From Rapidithrix thailandica (GTDB taxonomy: Bacteria > Bacteroidota > Bacteroidia > Cytophagales > Flammeovirgaceae), in contig NZ_JBDKWZ010000019.1 in assembly GCF_039710355.1 (NCBI RefSeq), forward strand, positions 62,001 through 126,000: DNA of 64,000 nt, written 5' to 3'. Of the stretch, positions 39,126 to 47,463 are shown piece after piece. Made by a program: the position numbers and the translations under genes. Numbering within the stretch: position 1 is the stretch's first letter; the number at the start of each line of letters is the position of its first letter. Below the pieces are notes generated by a model. It had not been told where the DNA came from. It did no database searches and saw only the letters and a program-made list of their open reading frames with translations.

Positions 39126-39169
39126 AAACCGAAGCTCCCTTCTGCTCGTTGAAGGGAGCTTCGGTTTTT
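39126..39169 (+). terminator. Strong terminator of the RND operon
   Basis: A 17-bp perfect stem (AAACCGAAGCTCCCTTC with its complement) and an 8-nt loop run into T residues, 33 bases past the channel gene. Confidence 0.93.
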
Positions 39170-39276
39170 CTGTAAATTGTTTTCTCTTATAGTTTGTAGA
39201 AAGTTGAAAAAAGTAACACAGAGGAGGCGTTTTTGAAACATTTCAAAAAAAAGAAAAAGTTGAATTCACTTCGACA

Positions 39277-40632
39277 TCAAAAATGCAAGGTGAAAACCGT
39301 CTCACGTTTCATTAAGTCCGAGTTTACTGTGAGCTTTCCGTTATGCAAATACATGATTTGTCGGGATAAACTAAGTCCTATGCCGGAGCCTTGCTTTTTG
39401 GTAGAGTAAAAAGGGATGAAAATCTTTTCCAATGCCTCCGGGATAATACCAGGGCCATTGTCGCTTACTTGTATAAACACTTCGCAGTGGCTGCCTATAC
39501 CTCCTATCAGTTTTACTTGTGGAGTTGGGGCTTCATGGGTAACTTCAATGGCATTTTTTAAAAGATTGATTAAAACCGTCTCGATTAATTCCAAGTCGGC
39601 TGTTAATTCCAAATCGAAAGGATGGGCTTTGCAGGTCAAGGTAATATTGGATTTTTGTGCTTCGACTTTGAACAACTGAGCGACTCTTTCCAGCAAGTTT
39701 TTTACCTTGAAAGTGCTAAAATTGGGTTTCGGAATATTGGAAAAACTGCGATAGGCATTGACAAAATGTAATAAACCTTTACTACGCTTTTCAATGGTGA
39801 GTAAGGCCTTTGTGATGTCTTGAATGGTTTGGCTGTTTAATTGAGGGGAATTGTTTTTAGCCAATTCCTCTTCCAATATTTCATTAAGCGTTTCTATATA
39901 GGAAGTGATCGGAGTGATAGAGTTCATGATTTCATGTCGCAATACTTTGGCCAGGTTTTGCCAGGCTTCCGCCTCTTTTTGTTGGAGTTCGGGTTGAATA
40001 TTTTGTAACGAAACCAACTTAAAGGCTCTCCCGCGCAATCGCAATTCTGTGGCGGTGACCGAGAGTTGTAGTTCTTCGTTTTTCTGAGAATGGCGAAGGA
40101 GCATATTGCTACCCGGTTGAATTTTTTTCAGGATTTGAAGCAGAGTAGGATGATACTTTTCCAGTTCGGCAATGTTCCTAAGGTAAGGAGTTTCCAGTAA
40201 TTTAATAGCGGCATTGTTGTATAGCTCCACTTTTCCGTCATAATCATACGAAAGCAGCCCCACCCTTACGTATTGCACTACAGTATTAAGATAGGACAGG
40301 TTTTCTTCCTTTTCAGCTCTTACCAGGCGAAACGCCTCTAATACCTTATTGAATGCCTCATTTAATTCTCTGAAACTTTTTCCTAATTGACTGTCTTTGC
40401 TAAATTTAACAGTGAAGTCCGAGCTCTCTACGGATTCTAAAAAGAAGGCAACTTTCCGATTGGTAGACTCCATATAATAGATAAGATTATAGACAATGAT
40501 GGCAGAAACTATACCGCACAAGCCAGTCCATAAGTACCGTTCAGAGACAGTGAAATACGTACAGCCGCCAAAGGTTAGTGCCAACAAGAGAATTCTCCAG
40601 AGAATCTGGACTCTAAAGTGATTAAAGGTCAT
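39277..40632 (-). CDS. Sensor histidine kinase, NtrB/NtrY-like
   Basis: A 451-residue membrane kinase. Two N-terminal hydrophobic segments (ILWRILLLALTFGGCTYF and LWTGLCGIVSAIIVYNLIYY) are followed by a PAS-like region at about 115-215. The phosphoacceptor box is LRHEIMNSITPI near residue 235, the N box is LINLLKNAIEV, and the ATP lid glycines are in DNGPGI and GSGIGLSLS. Its start at ATG 40632 overlaps the regulator gene's end by 11 bases, a sign of translational coupling; a longer start at 40680 is less likely. The pair faces an ABC exporter operon and probably controls it in response to an envelope signal. Confidence 0.93.
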   Translation of the reverse strand: MTFNHFRVQILWRILLLALTFGGCTYFTVSERYLWTGLCGIVSAIIVYNLIYYMESTNRKVAFFLESVESSDFTVKFSKDSQLGKSFRELNEAFNKVLEAFRLVRAEKEENLSYLNTVVQYVRVGLLSYDYDGKVELYNNAAIKLLETPYLRNIAELEKYHPTLLQILKKIQPGSNMLLRHSQKNEELQLSVTATELRLRGRAFKLVSLQNIQPELQQKEAEAWQNLAKVLRHEIMNSITPITSYIETLNEILEEELAKNNSPQLNSQTIQDITKALLTIEKRSKGLLHFVNAYRSFSNIPKPNFSTFKVKNLLERVAQLFKVEAQKSNITLTCKAHPFDLELTADLELIETVLINLLKNAIEVTHEAPTPQVKLIGGIGSHCEVFIQVSDNGPGIIPEALEKIFIPFYSTKKQGSGIGLSLSRQIMYLHNGKLTVNSDLMKRETVFTLHF

Positions 40633-42010
40633 ATTTTTCCATTCTACGGTAAAGGGACGTACGGGTGAGCCCCAGTTCACGGGCTGCTTGCGTCACACTC
40701 CCATGGTATTTCCTCAATATTTTCTGGATCATGATCTTTTCCACATGCTCGAGGTTAAAGTTGGAAATGACCACACTTTCCTTATCTTGGCCTTCCGCTT
40801 CATATGTTTGCCGGACATTGATAAACAGGTCTTCAGCCTGCAAGGTGTAACCTTTGTTCATGATTACCGCCCGTTCCATGACATGTTGTAACTCCCGCAC
40901 ATTGCCGGGCCAGGGATATTTTTGCATTCTTTTAAGAGCCGGCTCACTAAGGGAGCGGATATTTTTTTGATATTTTTTTACATATTGTTGTAAAAAATAC
41001 TCGGCAAGTAAGGGGATGTCTTCAACTCTTTCTCTTAAGGGAGGAACATGTATCTCAATGGTATTTATACGGTAAAGCAAGTCTTGCCGAAAGCTTTTTT
41101 CTTTCACCATTTGATAGAGGTCCATATTGGTGGCAAAAATCTGTCTTACGTCTACCGGAATGGTCTTGTTAGAACCGACCCTGACCACATTTTTACTTTG
41201 CAAAACGCTTAACAATTTTGCTTGCATGGATATTGAAAGGTTGCCGATTTCATCCAGAAAAATACTACCTCCCGAGGCAATTTCAAAACGTCCGGGACGG
41301 TCTTCTTTGGCATCGGTAAAAGCCCCTTTGACATGCCCGAAGAGCTCGCTTTCAAATAAATTTTCACTCAAAGCACCCAGATCTACATTTACAAATACCG
41401 CTTCTGACCGTTGGGAGTTGCGGTGTATAGCTCGGGCGATTAATTCCTTTCCGGTACCGTTTTCTCCCAGGATCAATACATTGGCATCTGTGCGGGCGAC
41501 TTGCCGTATAGTTTCATACAGTTGCAGCATCGGGGCACTTTGACCGATGATGGCCTGATAGTGATAGTCCATATCGGCACTGACTTGTTTTTGCCAGGAA
41601 CGCAATTTTTCGGATTCCAGGCGGGACGCTCGCAATTTCATGGACGAAAGCACAGTGGCCAAGAGTTTTTTATTCTCCCAGGGCTTGACCACAAAATCGG
41701 TGGCACCTTCTTTGATCGCTTTGACGGCTAATTCCACATCACCGTAAGCGGTAATCAAGACGACTACGGCAGAGGGATCCAGTTTGAGTATTTGATCTAA
41801 CCAATAAAACCCCTCCTTGCCACTACTGACATCTTTGGTGAAATTCATATCCAACAGAATCACATCGTAACTTTCGTTGTGCAATAGATCGGGAAGCACT
41901 TGAGGGTCTGTTTCGGTATCGACTTTGGCCAAATGGCGTTTCAAGTAAAGCTTGGCCGCATCCAGTACGTCTACATCATCATCGATTACCAATATTTTTC
42001 CTTGAAGCAT
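40622..42010 (-). CDS. Sigma-54-dependent response regulator, NtrC family
   Basis: A 462-residue activator. The receiver domain (1-120) has its phosphoacceptor at Asp54 (ILLDMNF) and acidic residues at 10-12. The AAA+ domain has Walker A GENGTGKE, Walker B GGSIFLDEIGN, and the sigma-54 contact loop reads GAFTDA instead of the usual GAFTGA. A Fis-type helix-turn-helix closes the protein (VTQAARELGLTRTSLYRRME). It is co-transcribed with the kinase and divergent from the ABC exporter operon. The 20-bp direct repeats at 42373-42412 are candidate binding sites. Confidence 0.95.
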   Translation of the reverse strand: MLQGKILVIDDDVDVLDAAKLYLKRHLAKVDTETDPQVLPDLLHNESYDVILLDMNFTKDVSSGKEGFYWLDQILKLDPSAVVVLITAYGDVELAVKAIKEGATDFVVKPWENKKLLATVLSSMKLRASRLESEKLRSWQKQVSADMDYHYQAIIGQSAPMLQLYETIRQVARTDANVLILGENGTGKELIARAIHRNSQRSEAVFVNVDLGALSENLFESELFGHVKGAFTDAKEDRPGRFEIASGGSIFLDEIGNLSISMQAKLLSVLQSKNVVRVGSNKTIPVDVRQIFATNMDLYQMVKEKSFRQDLLYRINTIEIHVPPLRERVEDIPLLAEYFLQQYVKKYQKNIRSLSEPALKRMQKYPWPGNVRELQHVMERAVIMNKGYTLQAEDLFINVRQTYEAEGQDKESVVISNFNLEHVEKIMIQKILRKYHGSVTQAARELGLTRTSLYRRMEKYDL

Positions 42011-42170
42011 AGCATCGTTTGAGTTTGTGTGAGAGATTTTTGTTTCCGGTCAGGTAATTTGTTACTGTTACCAAGTTACCTTTCTTTAAGTTTCTGACAG
42101 ACAATCTATTCGGTGTTTACCAAAATCAGCGTGCTTTTTTTTCAGTTTTGAAGAACGAGTTCTTTTTCAA

Positions 42171-42245
42171 GAGGCTGTCCGAAATTCCCTTTTCTTGAAA
42201 TATTTAAATGAAGGTTTTTCCTTTTTATACTTTTCGGACAGCCTC
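42171..42245. repeat. Inverted repeat, possibly a short MITE-like element
   Basis: GAGGCTGTCCGAAA (42171-42184) is exactly complementary to TTTCGGACAGCCTC (42232-42245), separated by 47 A/T-rich bases. It lies in the divergent region upstream of the regulator gene. No target-site duplication is evident. Confidence 0.55.
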
Positions 42246-42372
42246 GTCTGGTATCAGAGAGTGCATCTGTATTTAGGGTGCTTGTTTCGGTAAAGTCCGT
42301 TTATGAATATCAAGGCAAAGTCTATACCTGTTCATAACAGAGCTTTTTCAGCCTCACGAACTCAATTGAAAC

Positions 42373-42412
42373 GTACGCTAGCGAACAAATTAGTACGCTA
42401 GCGTGCAAATAA
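42373..42412. promoter_or_regulatory. Two 20-bp direct repeats, candidate binding sites of the NtrC-type regulator
   Basis: GTACGCTAGCG is present at 42373 and 42393, exactly 20 bases apart, each followed by a similar A/T-rich nine-mer. Each copy is centred on the palindrome CGCTAGCG. The sites lie 85-125 bases upstream of the ABC adaptor start, in the position of an upstream activating sequence, on the same helical face. Confidence 0.6.
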
Positions 42413-42496
42413 GTCAAGAAAATCCCCTAAAACAGGCCAAATTACAACTGGTATATTTGTTGGCATTTGTGGGGTACGAAAAAGCATTTACCGATT

Positions 42497-43750
42497 ATGG
42501 ACCGCCAGTTAAAAAAGAAAAAATGGACATCCCGAAAAATACTTTTCTTTAGTGGGAGTGTTTTGTTGGTATTCATTTGTTTATACACTTTGGTTTTTGC
42601 AAAGCACCGCTCCAAATTAAAAGTAGACAGCAGTAAAATTACGATTGCCACAATACAGGAAGGTGACTTTCAGGAATGGATCCCGGAGACGGGGCTTGTA
42701 CAGCCTATAGAATCCTATTTCCTGGATGCCATTGAGGGGGGAATAGTACAGGAGTTGAATATTGAAACCGGTGCGATGGTTCAAGCCGGCACTCCTTTAA
42801 TTACCCTTATAAATTCTAATTTACAACTGGAAGTACTCAACCGGGAAGCACAATTGTATGAGCAAATTAATAATTTGCGAACATCCCGTTTGTTGTTGAA
42901 CCAAAACATTCAAAACCTGGAAAAGGAATTGGTTGAAGTCGATTACCAATTACAACTCGCTACGCCTGATTTTAAACGGCAAAAAGGATTGTATGAGGCA
43001 GAGGTCATTTCACTAAAGGAATTTGAAGAGTCCCAAGAACGCTTTGAGTACCACACCAAACGCAAAGCAATTCTCACGGCTGCTTATCAACAGGAACAAA
43101 AGTTAAAGGCTGTACAATTCAAGCAGCTCAATGACTCAGAAGCCCGTATGTGGAAAAGCCTGGAAGCTGTGGGAAAGATTTTGGATAATTTGGTAATCAA
43201 AGCTCCGTGGGAGGGACAATTTGCTTCCGAGCAACTGGAAATCGGGCAATCGATACAACAGGGGCAACGCTTGGGGCAAATTGATGTAGTAGATGATTTT
43301 AAACTCCGGGTACAAGTAGATGAATTGTATTTGTCTCGCATCAATGTAGGGCAGGAGGCTTCTTATGTAAACCCGTATGGGAAAGTGTATCGCTTGAAGG
43401 TAACCAAAGTATATCCTACGATTTCACAGGGAAGTTTTGAGGTGGATATGGAATTTCAGGGGGATACCCCGGAAGGAATCAAACGGGGACAGTCTTTGCG
43501 AATCAGAATAGAATTGAGTCATCCGGGACGGGCTTTATTGCTGCCGGCAGGAGGCTTCTTTCAATCAACAGGGGGCAATTGGGTTTTTGTGTTGGATGAT
43601 TCCGGTGAAAAAGCAATGCCTCGCAAGATCCGTTTGGGGCGCAAAAATTACGAAAATTACGAAGTATTGGAAGGCTTGCAACCGGGAGACCATGTGATCA
43701 CTTCCAGCTATGCCGATTTTGACAAGTATGAAATTCTGATTTTAAAATGA
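42497..43750 (+). CDS. ABC-exporter periplasmic adaptor (HlyD/MacA-like)
   Basis: A 417-residue membrane fusion protein. One N-terminal membrane anchor (ILFFSGSVLLVFICLYTLVF) is followed by a biotinyl-lipoyl half (IEGGIVQELNIETGAMVQAG), a long coiled-coil hairpin at about 115-215 and the second lipoyl half (VIKAPWEGQFASEQLEIGQS). A beta barrel and a C-terminal domain complete it. It would couple the MacB-type permease to an outer-membrane channel. ATG 42497 is preferred to an in-frame TTG at 42467. It is the first gene of the operon facing the two-component system. Confidence 0.9.
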   Translation: MDRQLKKKKWTSRKILFFSGSVLLVFICLYTLVFAKHRSKLKVDSSKITIATIQEGDFQEWIPETGLVQPIESYFLDAIEGGIVQELNIETGAMVQAGTPLITLINSNLQLEVLNREAQLYEQINNLRTSRLLLNQNIQNLEKELVEVDYQLQLATPDFKRQKGLYEAEVISLKEFEESQERFEYHTKRKAILTAAYQQEQKLKAVQFKQLNDSEARMWKSLEAVGKILDNLVIKAPWEGQFASEQLEIGQSIQQGQRLGQIDVVDDFKLRVQVDELYLSRINVGQEASYVNPYGKVYRLKVTKVYPTISQGSFEVDMEFQGDTPEGIKRGQSLRIRIELSHPGRALLLPAGGFFQSTGGNWVFVLDDSGEKAMPRKIRLGRKNYENYEVLEGLQPGDHVITSSYADFDKYEILILK

Positions 43751-43855
43751 TCGGAAAAGAAGGTAATTACATCTGATGAAATATATCCATCTCAAAAACA
43801 GGGATTTACCCTTCTGGAAAAGGGGCTGTTATTACCCATATAAACGTTTGTATTT

Positions 43856-44545
43856 ATGATAAAAACGGTAAGACTAAGTAAAGTATACACAACAGAAGAA
43901 GTGGAAACTACTGCTCTTGATGCGGTGAATATAGAAATCCAAACCGGAGAATTTGTCGCCATTATGGGACCCTCGGGTTGTGGCAAATCCACCTTGCTTA
44001 ATATTTTGGGTTTGTTGGATAACCCCAACGGTGGAGAATATTATTTCCTCGATCATGAAGTGGCCCGTTACTCCGAAAGTCAACGCAGTGATTTGCGCAA
44101 AGGCTCCATTGGCTTTGTCTTCCAAAGTTTTAATCTCATTGACGAATTAACTGTGTATGAAAATGTGGAGCTGCCCTTGTTGTACCTGCAAATCCCTGGC
44201 AAAGAACGGAGGAAAAAAACCGAATCGGTGCTGAAGCGAATGAACATTATGAACAGACGGAACCACTTTCCCCAGCAACTCTCAGGCGGACAACAACAAC
44301 GGGTGGCGATTGCCCGGGCGGTGGTAACCGCTCCCTCCTTGCTATTGGCAGATGAACCGACCGGCAACCTGGATTCGGCCAATGGAGATGAAGTCATGCA
44401 CCTCTTGGCGGAGCTGAACCGGGAAGGTACTACCATCGTGATGGTTACCCACTCACCGTACGATGCTAATTATGCCCACCGGATCATCCGGCTCTTGGAT
44501 GGGCGAGTCGTTTCCGAAAATATCCGGGAGCAGTTTCATGTGTAA
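43856..44545 (+). CDS. ABC exporter ATP-binding protein (MacB/LolD type)
   Basis: A 229-residue ATPase. Walker A is GPSGCGKST near residue 39, the Q loop lies in IGFVFQSFNLIDE, the signature is LSGGQQQR near 143, and Walker B is LLLADEPTGNLDS. The sequence matches the LolD/MacB clade, which powers FtsX-like permeases for exporting lipoproteins, peptides or drugs. It lies 105 bases after the adaptor. The permease partner is encoded just downstream, after a relic of another permease. Confidence 0.95.
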   Translation: MIKTVRLSKVYTTEEVETTALDAVNIEIQTGEFVAIMGPSGCGKSTLLNILGLLDNPNGGEYYFLDHEVARYSESQRSDLRKGSIGFVFQSFNLIDELTVYENVELPLLYLQIPGKERRKKTESVLKRMNIMNRRNHFPQQLSGGQQQRVAIARAVVTAPSLLLADEPTGNLDSANGDEVMHLLAELNREGTTIVMVTHSPYDANYAHRIIRLLDGRVVSENIREQFHV

Positions 44546-44619
44546 ACCAAAACTCAGGTTAACTTAAACCTGTCAATCTATTTTAGGAGGGGGTACTCTT
44601 TTTACGTAAAAGGAAAGTT

Positions 44620-44823
44620 ACTGTTCTGTGCATATTGCATTGGAATTCCCATCTTTTTGTCGCTAAACGTTGTCTGGAATACTTCTCTTATCGTATGCCA
44701 CAGGAATGGGAGGTTTTTATAATTCCTCCGGTTTTATTGCTGTTTATTACACTTACTCTTGTAATGGTCATCAGTTTGAAAACAGCTTTGTCCAATCCGG
44801 TGAAAGCATTACGATACGAATAA
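44620..44823 (+). pseudogene. C-terminal remnant of an FtsX-like ABC permease
   Basis: About 50 codons remain that match the last membrane helix and tail of the permease family: YFSYRMPQEWEVFIIPPVLL, then SLKTALSNPVKALRYE. They align with the end of the intact permease next door (GFAYRIEIRWWVFLLTAL, then AAMANPVDTLRDE). Nothing upstream encodes the remaining ~750 residues, so a duplicate permease was deleted and only its end survives. Confidence 0.75.
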
Positions 44824-44847
44824 AAAAACAGCAAATTTGTTTGAATC

Positions 44848-47277
44848 ATGATGAAGAATTATCTACTGATTGCCCGGAGAAACCTTTCGAAGAATAAGGC
44901 TTTGTTTGCGATCAATGTCATAGGTTTGGGGCTAAGCATCGCCACCAGTCTTATTATCGCACTCTTTGTAACGGATGAATTAAGTTACGATTGTTATAAT
45001 GAAAAAGCCGATCAAATCTTCCGGGTAGTTCTGAAGGGCAAAATCAATGATGAAATAGTGAAAGAGGCAGTATGCCCCGCACCGGTGGCCCCGACCTTAG
45101 AGCGTGAGTTTCCGGAAGTGTTGCAAAGTGCCCGCCTCTGTGATTCCGGCAGCCCCCGTATATCTTACCGCAACAAAACCTTCAGAGACAATAAACTGGC
45201 CTTTGTAGATCCGGTTTTTTTCAGCATTTTTACCCTGCCGTTCCTCAAAGGAGCTCCCCAAACAGCCTTGAAAAAACCTCATACGATTGTGATCACCAGT
45301 GAGCAAGCCGAAAAGTATTTTGGAGAGGAAGACCCCATCGGTAAGATACTGGAATTCAAAGATTGGAATCAGCAATATAAAGTGACCGGGGTAATTGAGA
45401 ATATACCGGCCAATTCCCACTTTCATTTTGATTTTTTTGCTTCGATGGAAGGTTTGGCAAGTTCAAAGGAGCTAAACTGGGTTCAATCACATGGTTACCA
45501 TCATTACCTTTTGTTGAATAAACAAAATAATTACAAAGCATTAGAGCGTAAATTACCATTGATTGTAGAGAAATACATGGGACCCCAATTGCAACAATCC
45601 TTAGGTCTTTCTTATACGCAATTTAAAGAAAAGGGCAACCGGGTAGGCTTGTTCCTACAGCCTTTAACGGACATTCATCTATTTTCTGACTTTACCTCTG
45701 TCACCGAACTGGAGCCCGGAGGAGATGTCAGATCCGTGTATATTTTCAGTTTGATAGCGGTATTTATCGTGCTTATTGCCTGTATCAATTTTATAAATCT
45801 TTCTACTGCCAGTGCCTCAAAAAGAGCCAAGGAGGTGGGGATCAAAAAAGTATTGGGATCAAACAAGTGGCAGTTGATTGCTCAGTTTTTGACCGAGTCT
45901 TTTGTTGTGATACTTTTAGCAATATCTTTAGGGGTGGTTCTGGTATTACTGAGCCTTCATTTATTTAATGACTTTTCCGGGAAAGAATTTCAAATAGAGT
46001 ATATCGCAAACCTGAGAGTGATTTCTTTTTTGCTCCTGTTGGGGGTAGGTATCAGTCTCTTGGCGGGAAGTTATCCGGCTTTTTTTCTCTCTTCGTTCAA
46101 CCCAATTTCCGCTCTGAAAAATAGATTTAGTCACACCGGGCAGGGTAAAGGGATACGTAACAGCTTGGTCATTTTCCAGTTTGTGGTATCGGCAGGGCTC
46201 ATCTTCGCCACCATTATAGTAGATCAGCAAATGTCATTTATCCAAAACAAGGAAATGGGATATGATAAAGCCCAAATAATGGTGATCCGAAATTCCTGGG
46301 TGTTGGGTGAGAAAGAGGGGGTTTTCAAGAAGGAGCTGCTGAAAGACTCAAGGATAGAGAGTATTACGAGGTCAGGCTTTGTTCCCGTAGGGCCTTCTAA
46401 CAGTACAATTTCGGTGGTTCAACCTCACCAGAGTTCATACGATATGAGACGGACTGCTTTTTATCATGTAGACGAACAATATATTTCTACGATGGGAATG
46501 GAATTAGTAAAGGGGAGAAACTTTTCAAAAGAATATGGTATGGAATCGGGCAATGTGATTATCAATGAAACGGCTGCAAAGCTTTATGGCTTTACCAATA
46601 ATGTTATCGGACAAACCATAACCATGTGGACAGACTTGGAGGGAAGTAGAAAAGAGCTTACAGTCATTGGAGTCGTCAAGGATTTTCATTTCAAACCTTT
46701 ACATCAACCCATTGCTCCTTTAATCATGTTGAATAAACCTAACCCCGGACTCATCATAAGAACAGGGGGGGAAGATATGCCCGGACTAATATCAAGCATC
46801 AAATCCCTTTGGAATGAGTTTGATGTAGAAGAACCGTTTACATATGCCTTTCTTGACGATCTGTATAATCAGGTATATATGACGGAGCAGAGAATACATA
46901 CCATTCTGAGGGTCTTTACCCTGCTTACCATATTTGTGGCTTGTTTGGGTTTATTTGGCTTAGTAACGTTTAGTACGGAGCAGCGATTCAAAGAAATCGG
47001 CATTCGCAAAGTATTAGGTTCGAATGTAGTGCAAATAGTGGCCATGTTATCAACGGATTTTTTAAAGTTGATAGTGATTGCATTCCTTTTGGCTTTTCCC
47101 TTGAGTTTTTATTTTATCAATCAATGGTTGCAAGGTTTTGCCTACCGAATCGAAATCCGGTGGTGGGTGTTCCTGTTAACCGCCTTGATCACTGTGGTAA
47201 TTGCCTTTTTGACCATCAGTGTTAAATGCATTAAAGCTGCGATGGCCAATCCTGTGGATACCTTACGGGATGAATGA
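44848..47277 (+). CDS. ABC transporter permease, MacB-PCD/FtsX type
   Basis: An 809-residue permease made of two tandem MacB-like halves, as is common in Bacteroidota. Each half has an FtsX domain with about four membrane helices. The first is preceded by the anchor NKALFAINVIGLGLSIATSL and a large periplasmic domain; the conserved AxxKRAKEVGIKKVLGSNKWQL motif is near 330 and its twin EQRFKEIGIRKVLGSNVVQI near 710. The ending NPVDTLRDE is typical. It would form the exporter with the upstream ATPase and adaptor, under control of the divergent two-component pair. The start may be ATG 44848 or 44851. Confidence 0.95.
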   Translation: MMKNYLLIARRNLSKNKALFAINVIGLGLSIATSLIIALFVTDELSYDCYNEKADQIFRVVLKGKINDEIVKEAVCPAPVAPTLEREFPEVLQSARLCDSGSPRISYRNKTFRDNKLAFVDPVFFSIFTLPFLKGAPQTALKKPHTIVITSEQAEKYFGEEDPIGKILEFKDWNQQYKVTGVIENIPANSHFHFDFFASMEGLASSKELNWVQSHGYHHYLLLNKQNNYKALERKLPLIVEKYMGPQLQQSLGLSYTQFKEKGNRVGLFLQPLTDIHLFSDFTSVTELEPGGDVRSVYIFSLIAVFIVLIACINFINLSTASASKRAKEVGIKKVLGSNKWQLIAQFLTESFVVILLAISLGVVLVLLSLHLFNDFSGKEFQIEYIANLRVISFLLLLGVGISLLAGSYPAFFLSSFNPISALKNRFSHTGQGKGIRNSLVIFQFVVSAGLIFATIIVDQQMSFIQNKEMGYDKAQIMVIRNSWVLGEKEGVFKKELLKDSRIESITRSGFVPVGPSNSTISVVQPHQSSYDMRRTAFYHVDEQYISTMGMELVKGRNFSKEYGMESGNVIINETAAKLYGFTNNVIGQTITMWTDLEGSRKELTVIGVVKDFHFKPLHQPIAPLIMLNKPNPGLIIRTGGEDMPGLISSIKSLWNEFDVEEPFTYAFLDDLYNQVYMTEQRIHTILRVFTLLTIFVACLGLFGLVTFSTEQRFKEIGIRKVLGSNVVQIVAMLSTDFLKLIVIAFLLAFPLSFYFINQWLQGFAYRIEIRWWVFLLTALITVVIAFLTISVKCIKAAMANPVDTLRDE

Positions 47278-47463
47278 TAGTTAGAGGCGCAGTCAGATTG
47301 AACTTTAGATCAATGTCATAAACATGACACCTGTTTGTCGTAACAAAAGCACCTGGGTTTTGGTAGTTTTGGGTAAGTCATCCGAATGTTTTTGAATGAT
47401 TGTAAAAAAATGTTTAATTGTTTGTAAACGAAGATGTTTACTAAAAAAAACTCAACGATCATC

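Noticed and set aside
42448..42465. Sigma-54 promoter before the ABC adaptor gene
   Set aside because: CTGG and TTGGCA are present at a plausible place, but GG and GC are one base too far apart and the -12 element reads TTGG; sigma-54 spacing is strict.
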